Shown: positions 9,065-18,483 of the stretch, piece after piece
Numbering within the stretch: position 1 is the stretch's first letter
How the letters are laid out: each line of letters begins with the position of its first letter
Source: Siccibacter turicensis LMG 23730
GTDB taxonomy: Bacteria; Pseudomonadota; Gammaproteobacteria; Enterobacterales; Enterobacteriaceae
Reading direction: 5' to 3'
NCBI RefSeq assembly: GCF_000463155.2
Contig: NZ_AWFZ01000017.1
Coordinates: forward strand, 62,001 to 126,000
DNA length: 64,000 nt
Program-made: the position numbers and the translations under genes
Notes under the pieces: generated by a model
Databases searched by the model: none
What the model was told of the DNA's origin: nothing
What the model saw: only the letters and a program-made list of their open reading frames with translations

Positions 9065-9987
9065 GCCTTGCCCCCTGTTTTATCCTGCACCAGGGTGACG
9101 AACAGCTCTTCAAGACGGTTCGCTTTGTTTCGCATACTCAGTACCTGTATTCCTTGCGCGCTCAGCTGGCTGAACACGCTGTTAATCCCCTGCTCGCGCA
9201 GCACTTCGACTTCCAGCGTCGAGGTGTCCATCAGACGATACTGGTAGCCCTCAAGCTTCGGCAGCGGGCTTTTAGCCGCCAGGTCGAGGATAAAGGTCTC
9301 GGATTTCAGCTTGGAGAGCAGATTTTTCATCGAGGTGTTCTCCACCAGCTCGCCGCCCTGGATAATGCCGATATTGCGGCACAGCATCTCCGCCTCTTCC
9401 AGGTAGTGGGTGGTGAGGATGATGGTGGTGCCTTTGTCGTTAAGATCCTTGAGGAATCCCCACATCGAGCGACGCAGTTCGATATCGACCCCGGCGGTCG
9501 GTTCATCGAGGATCAGCAGTTTTGGCTCGTGCATCAGGGCGCGCGCAATCATCAGACGGCGCTTCATACCGCCCGATAACATCCGCGCGCGTTCGTTGCG
9601 TTTTCCCCACAGATCGAGCTGGTTCAGGTACTTTTCGCTGCGTTCAATGGCCTCACGACGCTCGACGCCGTAGTAGCCGGCCTGGTTCACCACGATCTGC
9701 TGTACGGTTTCAAACGGGTTGAAGTTAAATTCCTGCGGCACCAGCCCGAGCTGGCGCTTGGCGTTCACCACGTCCTTATCAAGATCGTAACCAAATACGC
9801 GTACCCGCCCGGCGCTTTTGTTCACCAGCGAGCTGATGATGCCGATGGTGGTGGATTTGCCGGCGCCGTTTGGCCCCAGCAGCGCGTAAAAGTCCCCCGC
9901 CTCGACGCTAAGGTCGATGCCGCGCAACGCCTGAACGCCGCCAGCATAGGTCTTTTTCAACTGCTCCAGTTCCAGTGCTATTGTCAT
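9061..9987 (-). CDS. yadG: ABC transporter ATP-binding protein YadG
   Basis: 308 residues from the ATG at 9987, with AAGGTG (minus strand) 12-17 bases upstream. An in-frame GTG at 10011 would add 8 residues but has no better ribosome binding site. Walker A is GPNGAGKST (38-46), the ABC signature is LSGGMKRR, and Walker B is LLILDEP followed by a D-loop and the switch His in TTHYLEEAE. It is the nucleotide-binding subunit of an ABC-2 exporter with YadH. It is divergent from can, with a 109-bp shared promoter region. Confidence 0.93.
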   Translation of the reverse strand: MTIALELEQLKKTYAGGVQALRGIDLSVEAGDFYALLGPNGAGKSTTIGIISSLVNKSAGRVRVFGYDLDKDVVNAKRQLGLVPQEFNFNPFETVQQIVVNQAGYYGVERREAIERSEKYLNQLDLWGKRNERARMLSGGMKRRLMIARALMHEPKLLILDEPTAGVDIELRRSMWGFLKDLNDKGTTIILTTHYLEEAEMLCRNIGIIQGGELVENTSMKNLLSKLKSETFILDLAAKSPLPKLEGYQYRLMDTSTLEVEVLREQGINSVFSQLSAQGIQVLSMRNKANRLEELFVTLVQDKTGGKA

Positions 9988-10096
9988 GGGTATTTCGGAC
10001 ACCTTTTTCACACAATGCTTGTGTGGTTTAAAAATAAATGGAGTTGACCTATATTAGCGCAACGCACTAATCAGGTTACAGGTTGTTAACACCCTC

Positions 10097-10759
10097 ATGA
10101 AAGACATCGACACGCTCATCAGTAATAACCAGGTCTGGTCCAAACTACTGGTGGAAGAGGATCCCGGATTTTTTGAACGTCTCTCTCAGGCGCAAAAACC
10201 CCGCTTTCTATGGATTGGATGCTCCGATAGTCGCGTTCCTGCTGAACGACTGACCGGACTTGAGCCCGGTGAACTCTTTGTACACCGAAACGTTGCAAAC
10301 CTTGTTATCCATACGGATCTTAATTGCCTGTCAGTGGTTCAGTATGCGGTTGACGTGCTGGAAGTAGAGCACATCATCATCTGCGGTCACTACGGCTGCG
10401 GCGGCGTACAGGCTGCGGTGGAGAACCCGGAGCTGGGCCTTATCAACAACTGGCTGCTGCACATCCGCGATATCTGGTTCAAACATAGCTCATTACTGGG
10501 CGAACTCCCGCAGGAGAAACGTCTGGATACGCTGTGCGAACTGAACGTAATGGAGCAGGTGTACAACCTCGGTCACTCCACCATTATGCAGTCAGCGTGG
10601 AAGCGCGGTCAGAAAGTGACGATTCACGGCTGGGCCTACGGCATTCACGACGGCCTGCTGCGCGACCTTCAGGTTACCGCGACAAACCGCGAAACCCTGG
10701 AGCAGCGCTACCGCAGCGGCATCTGCAACATTCAGCAGACGCACACCAGCCACCGTTAA
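10097..10759 (+). CDS. can: Beta-class carbonic anhydrase Can
   Basis: 220 residues, as in E. coli Can (YadF). It interconverts CO2 and bicarbonate and supplies bicarbonate for carboxylations at ambient CO2. Zinc ligands are C42, H98 and C101 (in ICGHYGCGG), with the D44-x-R46 dyad in GCSDSR typical of beta-class enzymes that gate the zinc with aspartate. A TTGACC element at 10044-10049 may be its -35 box, but the -10 is weak. It is divergent from yadG and convergent with hpt, sharing a bidirectional terminator. Confidence 0.98.
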   Translation: MKDIDTLISNNQVWSKLLVEEDPGFFERLSQAQKPRFLWIGCSDSRVPAERLTGLEPGELFVHRNVANLVIHTDLNCLSVVQYAVDVLEVEHIIICGHYGCGGVQAAVENPELGLINNWLLHIRDIWFKHSSLLGELPQEKRLDTLCELNVMEQVYNLGHSTIMQSAWKRGQKVTIHGWAYGIHDGLLRDLQVTATNRETLEQRYRSGICNIQQTHTSHR

Positions 10760-10771
10760 TGCGGTGACAAT

Positions 10772-10800
10772 AAAAAAAAGGGGCCGTGGCCCCTTTTTTT
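10772..10800. terminator. Bidirectional terminator between can and hpt
   Basis: GGGGCC (10780-10785), loop GT, GGCCCC (10788-10793), flanked by AAAAAAAA on the left and TTTTTTT on the right. The A/T flanks make it an intrinsic terminator on both strands, as expected between convergent genes. Confidence 0.93.
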
Positions 10801-10811
10801 ATGCCTGTCAC

Positions 10812-11348
10812 TTACTCCGCCAGCGGGATGACCTTGCCGATATACGGCAGATGGCGGTAGCGCTGTGCGTAGTCAATGCCGTAACCCACCACGAACTCAT
10901 CCGGAATAGAGAAACCGACGAACTCGACGTTCACGTTCACTTCGCGACGCGACGGTTTGTCGAGCAGCGTGCAGATGGCCAGTGATTTGGGTTCGCGCAG
11001 ACGCAGGATCTCGCGCACTTTTGAGAGCGTGTTGCCGGAATCAATAATGTCTTCCACGATCAGCACGTCTTTGCCGCGGATATCCTCATCCAGATCCTTG
11101 AGGATTTTCACATCGCGGGTAGACGACGTGCCGCTGCCGTAGCTGGAGGCCGTCATGAAGTCCACCTCGTGCGGCACCTGCACTTCACGGCACAGGTCGG
11201 CCATAAACATAAACGAGCCGCGCAGCAGGCCAACCAGCACCATGTCGCTGCCGCTATCGCGATAACGCTCGGTGATCTCTTTTCCCAGTTGCGCAACGCG
11301 GGCTTTGATTTCGGCTTCCGGGATCATCACATCAACAGTATGTTTCAT
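10812..11348 (-). CDS. hpt: Hypoxanthine phosphoribosyltransferase
   Basis: 178 residues from the ATG at 11348 ([14 protein letters not shown]), the usual length. It converts hypoxanthine to IMP with PRPP in purine salvage, preferring hypoxanthine over guanine. The PRPP-binding loop is [14 protein letters not shown] near residues 96-109, and the flexible-loop tyrosine lies in MTASSYGSG. The open frame continues upstream to 11492, but that part covers the promoter region and a CRP site, so the longer start is rejected. It is divergent from gcd. Confidence 0.97.
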   Translation of the reverse strand: MKHTVDVMIPEAEIKARVAQLGKEITERYRDSGSDMVLVGLLRGSFMFMADLCREVQVPHEVDFMTASSYGSGTSSTRDVKILKDLDEDIRGKDVLIVEDIIDSGNTLSKVREILRLREPKSLAICTLLDKPSRREVNVNVEFVGFSIPDEFVVGYGIDYAQRYRHLPYIGKVIPLAE

Positions 11349-11474
11349 ATAGCTAACCGTCTGAATAAAAATGTATTGTAGGGGGTGTTGCCACCGCAGT
11401 GTGCCGCCCCAAAACGTAAGCCCGCCAGTATACCAGCAAAACGAATTGTCAGTCGATTTAGCACAAAAAGCTCT

Positions 11475-11511
11475 TTTTGTGATTAAGATCACACTTGTTA
11501 ATAACTATAAT
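11475..11511 (+). promoter_or_regulatory. gcd promoter with overlapping consensus CRP site
   Basis: TGTGATTAAGATCACA at 11478-11493 is a perfect TGTGA-N6-TCACA CRP site. A promoter can be read as TTAAGA (-35, 11483-11488), a 17-bp spacer and TATAAT (-10, 11506-11511). The CRP site covers the -35 element, the geometry of a repressor site. cAMP-CRP has been reported to repress E. coli gcd. It lies 42 bp before the gcd ATG, in the hpt-gcd divergent region. Confidence 0.75.
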
Positions 11512-11553
11512 TACTTGCTATCAAAAATTTAACAACGTTAAAAGAGTGTCTTT

Positions 11554-13950
11554 ATGGCGGAAAATAGATCGGAAAAACAGCCGTTAATCGTCAAGATTAG
11601 CGCGCTGTTTGCAGCCTTATGCGGGCTGTATTTGCTTATCGGCGGTGTCTGGCTGGTGGCAATCGGCGGCTCATGGTACTACCCCATTGCCGGTATCTTA
11701 ATGCTTGGCGTCGCCTGGCTGCTGTGGAAGGGCAAGGCCTCCGCGCTGTGGCTGTATGCCGCCGTGCTGCTGGGAACCATGCTGTGGGGCGTCTGGGAAG
11801 TTGGATTCGACTTCTGGGCGCTCACGCCGCGCTGCGACGTGCTGGTATTCTTCGGCGTCTGGCTGATCCTGCCGTTCGTCTGGCGTAAGCTGACCGTGCC
11901 TGCCGCACGCGCGGTGCCCGCCCTGCTGGTATCGCTCATCATCAGCGCCGTCATCCTGTTCTGGGCCGGTTTCAACGACCCGCAGGAGATCAACGGCACG
12001 CTGCGTACCGATACCACCGCAGCCACCAGCAGCGCACCGGCGATTGCCGACGGCGACTGGCCGGCCTATGGCCGCACCCAGGAAGGCCAGCGCTACTCCC
12101 CGCTGAAGCAGATCAACACCGACAACGTTCACCAGCTGAAAGAAGCCTGGACGTTCCGCACCGGCGATCTGAAGCTGCCGACCGACCCGGGTGAAATCAC
12201 CAACGAAGTGACCCCAATTAAAGTCGGCGACACCCTGTTCCTGTGTACCGCCCACCAGCGCGTGTTCGCGCTTGATGCCGCGACCGGGAAAGAGAAGTGG
12301 CACTTCGATCCACAGCTCAAAGCCGACCCGTCGTTCCAGCACCTGACCTGCCGCGGCGTGTCGTATCACGAAGCGACCGCGCAGAACGCCGGTCCGGATG
12401 TGGTGGCCGACTGTCCGCGCCGCATCATGCTGCCGGTGAACGATGGCCGTCTGTTCGCTATCAACGCCGACAACGGTAAGCTGTGCGAATCCTTTGCCAA
12501 CAAAGGCATTCTTAACCTGCAAACCAACATGCCGGTCACCACGCCGGGTATGTATGAGCCGACCTCTCCGCCGATCATCACCGATAAAACTATCGTGATT
12601 GCCGGTGCGGTCACCGATAACTTCTCCACCCGTGAACCATCGGGCGTGATCCGTGGTTTCGACGTGAACACCGGCAAACTGCTGTGGGCCTTCGATCCGG
12701 GTGCCAAAGATCCGAACGCCATCCCGGCGGACGAGCACCACTTCACGCCGAACTCGCCTAACTCCTGGGCGCCGGCTGCGTATGACGCGAAGCTGGATCT
12801 GGTCTATCTGCCGATGGGCGTGACCACGCCGGATATCTGGGGCGGAAACCGTACTCCGGAGCAGGAGCGCTACGCCAGTTCCCTGGTCGCGCTGAATGCC
12901 ACCACCGGTAAGCTCGCCTGGTCCTATCAGACCGTACACCACGACCTGTGGGATATGGATCTGCCGTCCCAGCCGACCCTGACCGATATCACCGATAAAA
13001 ACGGTAACCAGGTGCCGGTCGTCTACGTTCCTACCAAAACCGGTAACATCTTCGTGCTCGACCGTCGCGACGGTAAGCTGGTGGTGCCGGCGCCGGAAAA
13101 ACCGGTTCCGCAAGGTGCGGCGAAGGGCGATTACGTCACCCCGACCCAGCCGTTCTCTGACCTGAGCTTCCGTCCGAAAGCGGATCTCTCCGGCAAGGAC
13201 ATGTGGGGCGCCACCATGTTTGACCAGCTGGTATGCCGCGTGATGTTCCACAGCCTGCGCTATGAAGGCATCTTCACGCCGCCGTCCGAGCAGGGCACGC
13301 TGGTGTTCCCGGGTAACCTCGGCATGTTCGAGTGGGGCGGTATCTCCGTCGATCCGAACCGCCAGGTGGCGATTGCTAACCCGATGGCGCTGCCGTTTGT
13401 GTCGAAGCTCATTCCGCGTGGCCCAGGCAACCCGATGGAGCAGCCGAAAGATGCCAAAGGCTCCGGTACTGAAGCGGGTATCCAGCCGCAATACGGTGTG
13501 CCTTTCGGTGTGACGCTGAACCCGTTCCTGTCACCGTTTGGTCTGCCGTGTAAGCAGCCGGCCTGGGGGTATATCTCCGCGCTGGATCTGAAAACCCACG
13601 ACATCGTCTGGAAAAAACGTATCGGTACGCCGCGCGACAGCATGCCGTTCCCGATGCCGTTCCCGGTACCGTTCAACATGGGGATGCCGATGCTGGGTGG
13701 CCCAATCTCTACCGCAGGTAACGTGCTGTTTATCGGTGCCACCGCAGATAACTATCTGCGCGCCTTCAACATGACCAACGGTGAGAAACTGTGGGAAGCA
13801 CGTCTGCCGGCCGGTGGCCAGGCGACGCCGATGACCTATGAAGCGAACGGTAAACAGTACGTGCTGATTGCCGCGGGTGGTCACGGTTCGTTTGGTACCA
13901 AAATGGGCGACTACATCGTGGCCTATGCTCTGCCGGATGACGCGAAGTAA
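11554..13950 (+). CDS. gcd: Quinoprotein (PQQ) glucose dehydrogenase, membrane-bound
   Basis: 798 residues, against 796 in E. coli Gcd. It oxidises glucose to gluconolactone in the periplasm and passes electrons to ubiquinone. Residues 1-145 hold five membrane helices (about 15-35, 40-57, 62-79, 92-110, 122-141). The rest is the eight-bladed PQQ beta-propeller. The active-site segment HHDLWDMD is at 462-469 and a conserved Lys is at 495 in PTKTGN. The C-terminus AGGHGSFGTKMGDYIVAYALP is typical. Promoter and CRP site lie upstream. Activity needs PQQ, whose synthesis genes are not in this window. A divergent paralogue faces it downstream (14199-16562). Confidence 0.97.
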   Translation: MAENRSEKQPLIVKISALFAALCGLYLLIGGVWLVAIGGSWYYPIAGILMLGVAWLLWKGKASALWLYAAVLLGTMLWGVWEVGFDFWALTPRCDVLVFFGVWLILPFVWRKLTVPAARAVPALLVSLIISAVILFWAGFNDPQEINGTLRTDTTAATSSAPAIADGDWPAYGRTQEGQRYSPLKQINTDNVHQLKEAWTFRTGDLKLPTDPGEITNEVTPIKVGDTLFLCTAHQRVFALDAATGKEKWHFDPQLKADPSFQHLTCRGVSYHEATAQNAGPDVVADCPRRIMLPVNDGRLFAINADNGKLCESFANKGILNLQTNMPVTTPGMYEPTSPPIITDKTIVIAGAVTDNFSTREPSGVIRGFDVNTGKLLWAFDPGAKDPNAIPADEHHFTPNSPNSWAPAAYDAKLDLVYLPMGVTTPDIWGGNRTPEQERYASSLVALNATTGKLAWSYQTVHHDLWDMDLPSQPTLTDITDKNGNQVPVVYVPTKTGNIFVLDRRDGKLVVPAPEKPVPQGAAKGDYVTPTQPFSDLSFRPKADLSGKDMWGATMFDQLVCRVMFHSLRYEGIFTPPSEQGTLVFPGNLGMFEWGGISVDPNRQVAIANPMALPFVSKLIPRGPGNPMEQPKDAKGSGTEAGIQPQYGVPFGVTLNPFLSPFGLPCKQPAWGYISALDLKTHDIVWKKRIGTPRDSMPFPMPFPVPFNMGMPMLGGPISTAGNVLFIGATADNYLRAFNMTNGEKLWEARLPAGGQATPMTYEANGKQYVLIAAGGHGSFGTKMGDYIVAYALPDDAK

Positions 13951-13959
13951 TCCCTGTTC

Positions 13960-13993
13960 GCATCAGGCACGCTGTATAAACAGCGACTGATGC
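13960..13993 (+). repeat. Hairpin just after gcd
   Basis: GCATCAG (13960-13966) pairs with CTGATGC (13987-13993), with an inner GCTG/CAGC pairing. It starts 9 bp after the gcd stop, ahead of the main terminator, and is probably an mRNA 3'-end structure. No U-tract. Confidence 0.5.
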
Positions 13994-14004
13994 AACATGA
14001 CCGC

Positions 14005-14034
14005 AACGGCCTTCTCCTGAAGGCCGTTTTTTTT
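14005..14034 (+). terminator. Rho-independent terminator after gcd
   Basis: AACGGCCTTC (14005-14014), loop TCCT, GAAGGCCGTT (14019-14028), then a run of T to 14034. A perfect 10-bp stem on the plus strand. Confidence 0.95.
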
Positions 14035-14128
14035 GCCCGCTCGCCTCCCCTTCCTTTACCTCCGCAGCGCATCACCGCGCCCTGCGCCTGGCGTTGGTGC
14101 TGCTCGCTTACCCCTGCCTTTCCCCCAT

Positions 14129-14158
14129 AAAAAAAGCCCCATCACAACGTGATGAGGC
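14129..14158 (-). terminator. Terminator for the second PQQ dehydrogenase gene
   Basis: On the minus strand GCCTCATCAC, loop GTT, GTGATGGGGC (one G-T pair), followed by TTTTTTT. It lies 41 bp after the stop of the gene at 14199-16562, between two convergent PQQ dehydrogenase genes that each have their own terminator. Confidence 0.85.
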
Positions 14159-14198
14159 CTGAGGAGGTGCCGTCGTTACCGCGACGGCGCGGGGTAAC

Positions 14199-16562
14199 TT
14201 ACTTCAGTCGGAATGCAACGACGCTGTCGCCAGCTTTGGTGCCCAGCGAACCGTGGCCGCCTGCGGCGATTACCACGTACTGCTTGCCGTCTTTACCCAT
14301 GAAGGTAGACGGCGTGGCCTGCGCACCGGCGTCCAGCTCGGTTTCCCACAGCAGCTTACCGGTTGTGCTGTCGTACGCACGGAAGAAGTTATCCGCGGTG
14401 GCGCCGTGGAAGACCACGTCACCGGCCGTTGCCAGCGGTCCACCGTGGGCCACCATGCCCATCGGGAAACCAATCGGGAAGCGACCCGGCAGGAAGGTGG
14501 TGTTCAGGTTTTTGGTGGTGCCGACGCGGCGCAGCCACTCGGTTTTACCGGTTTTCAGATCGACCCCAACCAGACGGCCCCACGGTGGCGCGATGCACGG
14601 AATACCCAGGCTGGAAGCGAGCTGCTGGATATGAATCGCGTAGTCGCCGTGGAAGTTTTCGTTCCAGTACGGCTGGCCATCTTTGGTGAACTTACGTTCG
14701 GTGGCGGTTTCCGGGGTACGCTTAATCAGCGTGTATTTATAGGCCAGACGCACCGGCGAAGCGATCAGCAACTGACGCTCCGGGTCGACGGCGACTGAGC
14801 CCCAGTTAAAGACGCCGATGTTACCCGGGAAGATAATCGCGCCCTGCTCGGTGGCAGGCGTCCACGGGTTGCCGTCGTAACGCAGGCTTTTGAAATCAAG
14901 ACGACACGCCATCTGATCGAACGGCGTGATGCCCCACATCGACTTTTCCGTCAGCGGTTGCGGAATGAAGTTCAGGCTGGAAACCGGCTGCGTTGGCGCG
15001 AACTTCTCGCCCGGCACGCCGCCCTCGGTGGAAACCGGAACCTGGTTTACCGGATACACCGGCTCGCCGGTCAGGCGGTTCAGCACAAACAGGTTACCGG
15101 TCTTGGTTGGCAGCACCACGACCGGCTGTTTTTTGCCCTGGTAGTCGATATCCAGCAGCGAAGGCTGAGATGGGTTATCGCGGTCCCACAGATCGTGGTT
15201 GGAACTCTGGTAACGCCATTTGAACGCGCCGGTGTTGAGATCCAGCGCGACCAGCGCATCACGGAATTTCTCCGTGTTGCTGTTGGCATCACGCTCAATA
15301 CCCAGCTCATCCGGTGAGGCGTTGCCGAACGGCACGTATACCAGGCCGTTTTTCAGATCGGCGCTCAGGGTGCCCCAGGCAACCGGGGTGTCGTACGGAT
15401 AGTTTTTATCCGCCGCAATCGGCTGAGTCTGCTCCGGGTTGGCCGGATCGAAGTTCCACACCAGACGGCCTGTTACCGCATCATAGGCGCGGATCACGCC
15501 AGACGGGTTGCCGCTGTTGAAACCGTTGTCCATCACCGAGCCGCCGACGATCACCAGCTTGCCGGCAACCAGCGGTGCCGCGGTTTGCATCAGAGCGTGA
15601 GGACGCACTTCACCCATGTTGGCATGGAGATCGACCACGCCGTTGGTGCCGAAGTCGGTGCAGGCCTTGCCGGTGTCGGCATCAAGCGCGATAAGCTGCG
15701 CGTCGGTGGTGGCGTTAAAGATACGCTTACGGCACAGCGCAGGCTCCTGGCCAGCGTTGGCCGCGGTTTGCGCCGCCGCGCTGTCGAAGTAGCTTACGCC
15801 GCGACAGGTCTGGTGTTGCTGCAGGTACGACCGGTCTTTAGGCGGGGTATGTTTCCACTTCACCGCGCCCGTTTCCGGATCCAGAGCATGAATTTCGTTG
15901 TGCGGCGTACAGAGGTAGAGCATCCCGTTGGCTTTCAGCGGGGTGGCTTCGAAGGTGTATTCGCTGGCATCGCCCTGTTTGCGAACGTCGCCGGTGTGGT
16001 AGCTCCACGCGACCTCAAGATCCTTCACGTTATCTTTCGTGATTTGGTTGAGGGCAGAGAAACGCTGGCCGTTGCTGGTTCCGCCGTAGGCAGTCCAGTC
16101 CTGTGCGGCAACGTCGCTCCCGGAGGAGACGCGCGCGTTATTGATGGTGCCCTCTTGCGGAACCGGATCGTAGAAGCACAGGCCGATCACCAGCGCAATC
16201 ATCAGTGCCACGGTGGTGCCGAGGAAGGGATGGAGGCGGCGCGCGTTGCCGGTTAACGCCCGGACGGTCCACGGCAGCGCAAGCCACAGGCCCAGCACGC
16301 CGAAGATGTCGCCGCGCGGGATCCACTGCCACTTATCAAAGCCGACTTCCCAGATTATCCAGACGACGGTGATCCACATCAGCACGGCGTAGAAGCTCAG
16401 TGCGACAGGTCGTTTTTTCAGGAGTAAATACGCGGTGATGAGCAGCCCAAGGCCCATCAGGGCGTAGAACGGACTGCCGCCGGCGAACAGCAGCTGCCCG
16501 CCCATGACAAGCAGCGCAACGCCGAGTACGGCGAAGACTACGCTGGTGAGTTTAGTAAGCAT
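14199..16562 (-). CDS. Second membrane-bound PQQ-dependent dehydrogenase (glucose/quinate/shikimate family)
   Basis: 787 residues with the same plan as Gcd: about five membrane helices in residues 1-131 and a PQQ beta-propeller from about 150. The active-site segment is NHDLWDRD (455-462), with Lys at 487 in PTKTGN and the C-terminal AGGHGSLGTKAGDSVVAF. It is clearly paralogous to Gcd but divergent: the loop after residue 600 (KYTLIKRTPETATER through PPWGRLVGVDL) replaces the PRGPGNPMEQPKDAKG region of Gcd. Substrate is therefore uncertain; the family includes glucose, quinate, shikimate and polyol dehydrogenases. It ends facing gcd. The promoter should lie in the 228 bp before cueO. No copy is known to me at this locus in E. 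coli K-12. Confidence 0.88.
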   Translation of the reverse strand: MLTKLTSVVFAVLGVALLVMGGQLLFAGGSPFYALMGLGLLITAYLLLKKRPVALSFYAVLMWITVVWIIWEVGFDKWQWIPRGDIFGVLGLWLALPWTVRALTGNARRLHPFLGTTVALMIALVIGLCFYDPVPQEGTINNARVSSGSDVAAQDWTAYGGTSNGQRFSALNQITKDNVKDLEVAWSYHTGDVRKQGDASEYTFEATPLKANGMLYLCTPHNEIHALDPETGAVKWKHTPPKDRSYLQQHQTCRGVSYFDSAAAQTAANAGQEPALCRKRIFNATTDAQLIALDADTGKACTDFGTNGVVDLHANMGEVRPHALMQTAAPLVAGKLVIVGGSVMDNGFNSGNPSGVIRAYDAVTGRLVWNFDPANPEQTQPIAADKNYPYDTPVAWGTLSADLKNGLVYVPFGNASPDELGIERDANSNTEKFRDALVALDLNTGAFKWRYQSSNHDLWDRDNPSQPSLLDIDYQGKKQPVVVLPTKTGNLFVLNRLTGEPVYPVNQVPVSTEGGVPGEKFAPTQPVSSLNFIPQPLTEKSMWGITPFDQMACRLDFKSLRYDGNPWTPATEQGAIIFPGNIGVFNWGSVAVDPERQLLIASPVRLAYKYTLIKRTPETATERKFTKDGQPYWNENFHGDYAIHIQQLASSLGIPCIAPPWGRLVGVDLKTGKTEWLRRVGTTKNLNTTFLPGRFPIGFPMGMVAHGGPLATAGDVVFHGATADNFFRAYDSTTGKLLWETELDAGAQATPSTFMGKDGKQYVVIAAGGHGSLGTKAGDSVVAFRLK

Positions 16563-16750
16563 CGTTTTCCCATTTTAATTTACAAAAAGTTCACAAAAAG
16601 TGACAAAATAATGATACGTGCGTCACAACTCAGAGAGAAACGAATTCGTGTTTATCGGTTAACGATTTGTGCTTAATGAGCAGGCTAAGGAATTTCGGCG
16701 GGGTAAACGCGGGAAGAAGACGAAAACGCGCGATGGTAAAACGGGTTAAG

Positions 16751-16778
16751 CATGGCGGCACGTCCCTTCGCCGCCATG
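16751..16778 (-). terminator. Hairpin after cueO, probable terminator
   Basis: CATGGCGGC (16751-16759) and GCCGCCATG (16770-16778) form a perfect 9-bp stem with a 10-base loop, starting 12 bp after the cueO stop on the minus strand. The following bases are CTTAACC, so the U-tract is poor. Confidence 0.55.
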
Positions 16779-16790
16779 TCGGACAGCACG

Positions 16791-18341
16791 TTATGCCACG
16801 GTGAAGCCAAGCATCATGCCGGTATCTTCATGCTCCAGCAGATGACAGTGCGCCATATAGGCCTCGCTGGCGGCAGCGGCGTGATCGAAGCGCACCAGCA
16901 CTTCACTGCGCGCATTCTCCACCCAGACGGTGTCTTTCCAGCCGGCGCGATGCGCCGCAGGCGGTTTGCCGTTCTCGGACAGAATGCGGAACTGGGTGCC
17001 GTGGATGTGGAACGGGTGAAGCATCATGTCGCCTTCACCGGAGATCACCCAGCGCTCATACTGCCCCTTCGGCACGTTAAAGGCCGGGTTGGCCATATCG
17101 AACGCTTTGCCGTTAATGCGGTTCGCGTTGTGGAAATCAAAACCGTGGCCGCCGTGTTCCATGCCGCCGTGGTGCATGCCGCCATGCGCCATGCCGTGAT
17201 GCCCCATCCCCGCCAGCGCTTGCTTGCCGTAGCGCTGCTCCAGAGCCTGCATCCCCATCATGTCGAGCATCGGATCCATCGAGAGCTGGAGCGTGCGCTG
17301 ATTCAGGCCCTCCAGCGACGGCAGTGCGGGCATGTCGGCCAGCGAATCGGGCAGCGTACCGGAGGCCTGGACGCGCAGCGGCTGAATGTGCAGCAGCGGA
17401 AGCGGTGCGTCGAACGGCGGAAGGGTCATGCCCATCTGACTGACCGGCAGCGTGACGATATCAAAGGGTGTGCCGTCCCGGGTTTCCACCAGCACTTCAA
17501 AGCGCTCGCCCATCAGCATCGGCAGTTCGGTAAGCTTAACCGGCTCCGCCAGCAGGCCACCGTCACTGGCGATGACATATAAAGGACGGTTGTCGCTGGT
17601 CGAGATCTTGAGCGAGCGGGCGTTACAGCCGTTGAGCAGCCGCAGACGCAGCCAGCCGCGCGGCGGCGCGTGCTGGGGGTTCACGGTGCCGTTGGTCAGC
17701 AGGATATCGCCAAACCAGCCGACCGCGGCGGTCATCACATCAAGCTGGTAGTCGATCGCCCCGTCGGCGGTGAATCGCTTATCCTGAACGATCACCGGTA
17801 CATCGTCGATGCCCCACTGCTGCGGCAGGCGCAGCCGGCGCAGTTCGTTATCCTCAATAAGCACCAGCCCCGCCAGCCCCATCGCCACCTGATGTCCGGT
17901 TTTGCCGTGCTGATGCGGATGGAACCAGCAGGTCGCGGCGCGCTGCTGCGGAGTAAAGGTCACGCTGCGCGAACCGCCCGCCGCAATCACGCCCTGCGGC
18001 CCGCCGTCCACGCTGCCCGGCACCTCAAGCCCGTGCCAGTGGACGGTACTTTCATCGGGAAGCTGGTTGCGGATGGTGACCGACACGGGTTTGCCCTGGG
18101 TCAGCTTCAGGGCCGGGCCCAGCAGGCTGCCGTTATAGCCCCAGGTGGTGGCGGTTTTTCCGACAAACTGGCTCTGCCCCTGAGAGATCAACAGCGCGAT
18201 ATGGCTGCGGGCGTCAGGCTCAAGCAGCGGGGGAATGGGAAGCGCAGGACGCGGCGCGGCCAACGCGCTACGGCTCCAGAGTGGCAGCGCGCTGGCTGCG
18301 CCCAACACGGCGGTATACTTTAAAAAATCACGGCGATGCAT
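16791..18341 (-). CDS. cueO: Multicopper oxidase CueO (cuprous oxidase)
   Basis: 516 residues. It oxidises Cu(I) to the less toxic Cu(II) in the periplasm. It begins with a Tat signal peptide, [14 protein letters not shown], with a likely cut after ALA (residue 29). Copper ligands are in HWHG (101-104), HPHQH (141-145), HPFHIHG (near 442-448), and [12 protein letters not shown], with C499 as the type 1 copper ligand. Residues about 355-410 form the Met-rich insert that binds substrate copper; here it also carries a Gly/His/Met repeat ([20 protein letters not shown]). A CueR-type promoter lies at 18374-18404. It is followed on the same strand by the second PQQ dehydrogenase. Confidence 0.97.
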   Translation of the reverse strand: MHRRDFLKYTAVLGAASALPLWSRSALAAPRPALPIPPLLEPDARSHIALLISQGQSQFVGKTATTWGYNGSLLGPALKLTQGKPVSVTIRNQLPDESTVHWHGLEVPGSVDGGPQGVIAAGGSRSVTFTPQQRAATCWFHPHQHGKTGHQVAMGLAGLVLIEDNELRRLRLPQQWGIDDVPVIVQDKRFTADGAIDYQLDVMTAAVGWFGDILLTNGTVNPQHAPPRGWLRLRLLNGCNARSLKISTSDNRPLYVIASDGGLLAEPVKLTELPMLMGERFEVLVETRDGTPFDIVTLPVSQMGMTLPPFDAPLPLLHIQPLRVQASGTLPDSLADMPALPSLEGLNQRTLQLSMDPMLDMMGMQALEQRYGKQALAGMGHHGMAHGGMHHGGMEHGGHGFDFHNANRINGKAFDMANPAFNVPKGQYERWVISGEGDMMLHPFHIHGTQFRILSENGKPPAAHRAGWKDTVWVENARSEVLVRFDHAAAASEAYMAHCHLLEHEDTGMMLGFTVA

Positions 18342-18373
18342 CTCATTTCCTTATTCTCAGCAAGCGTCATATC

Positions 18374-18404
18374 AGCATAAACCCTCCCCCTGCGGGAAGG
18401 TCAA
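18374..18404 (-). promoter_or_regulatory. CueR-type copper-responsive promoter of cueO
   Basis: On the minus strand TTGACC (-35, 18399-18404), a 19-bp spacer and TATGCT (-10, 18374-18379). The spacer holds the operator half-sites CCTTCCCGC and GGGGAGGG. The over-long 19-bp spacer is the hallmark of MerR-family activator promoters. CueR activation of copA and cueO through such sites is established in E. coli. The cueO start is 32 bp downstream. Confidence 0.88.
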
Positions 18405-18483
18405 GCGAGCGGGCGATAATAAAGATCGTCGAACTAATCCCGGTATGCTAACGTTTAATTTCGATTGTTCTCCGGTAGACGTG

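Noticed and set aside
9061-10011. YadG starting at the GTG at 10011 (316 residues)
   Set aside because: The ATG at 9987 gives the family length and N-terminus. The extra eight residues include the ribosome binding site region.
11698-13491. A 597-codon open frame on the minus strand opposite gcd
   Set aside because: Same reason: codon-bias shadow of gcd, rich in Arg, His and Gly with no fold-like pattern.
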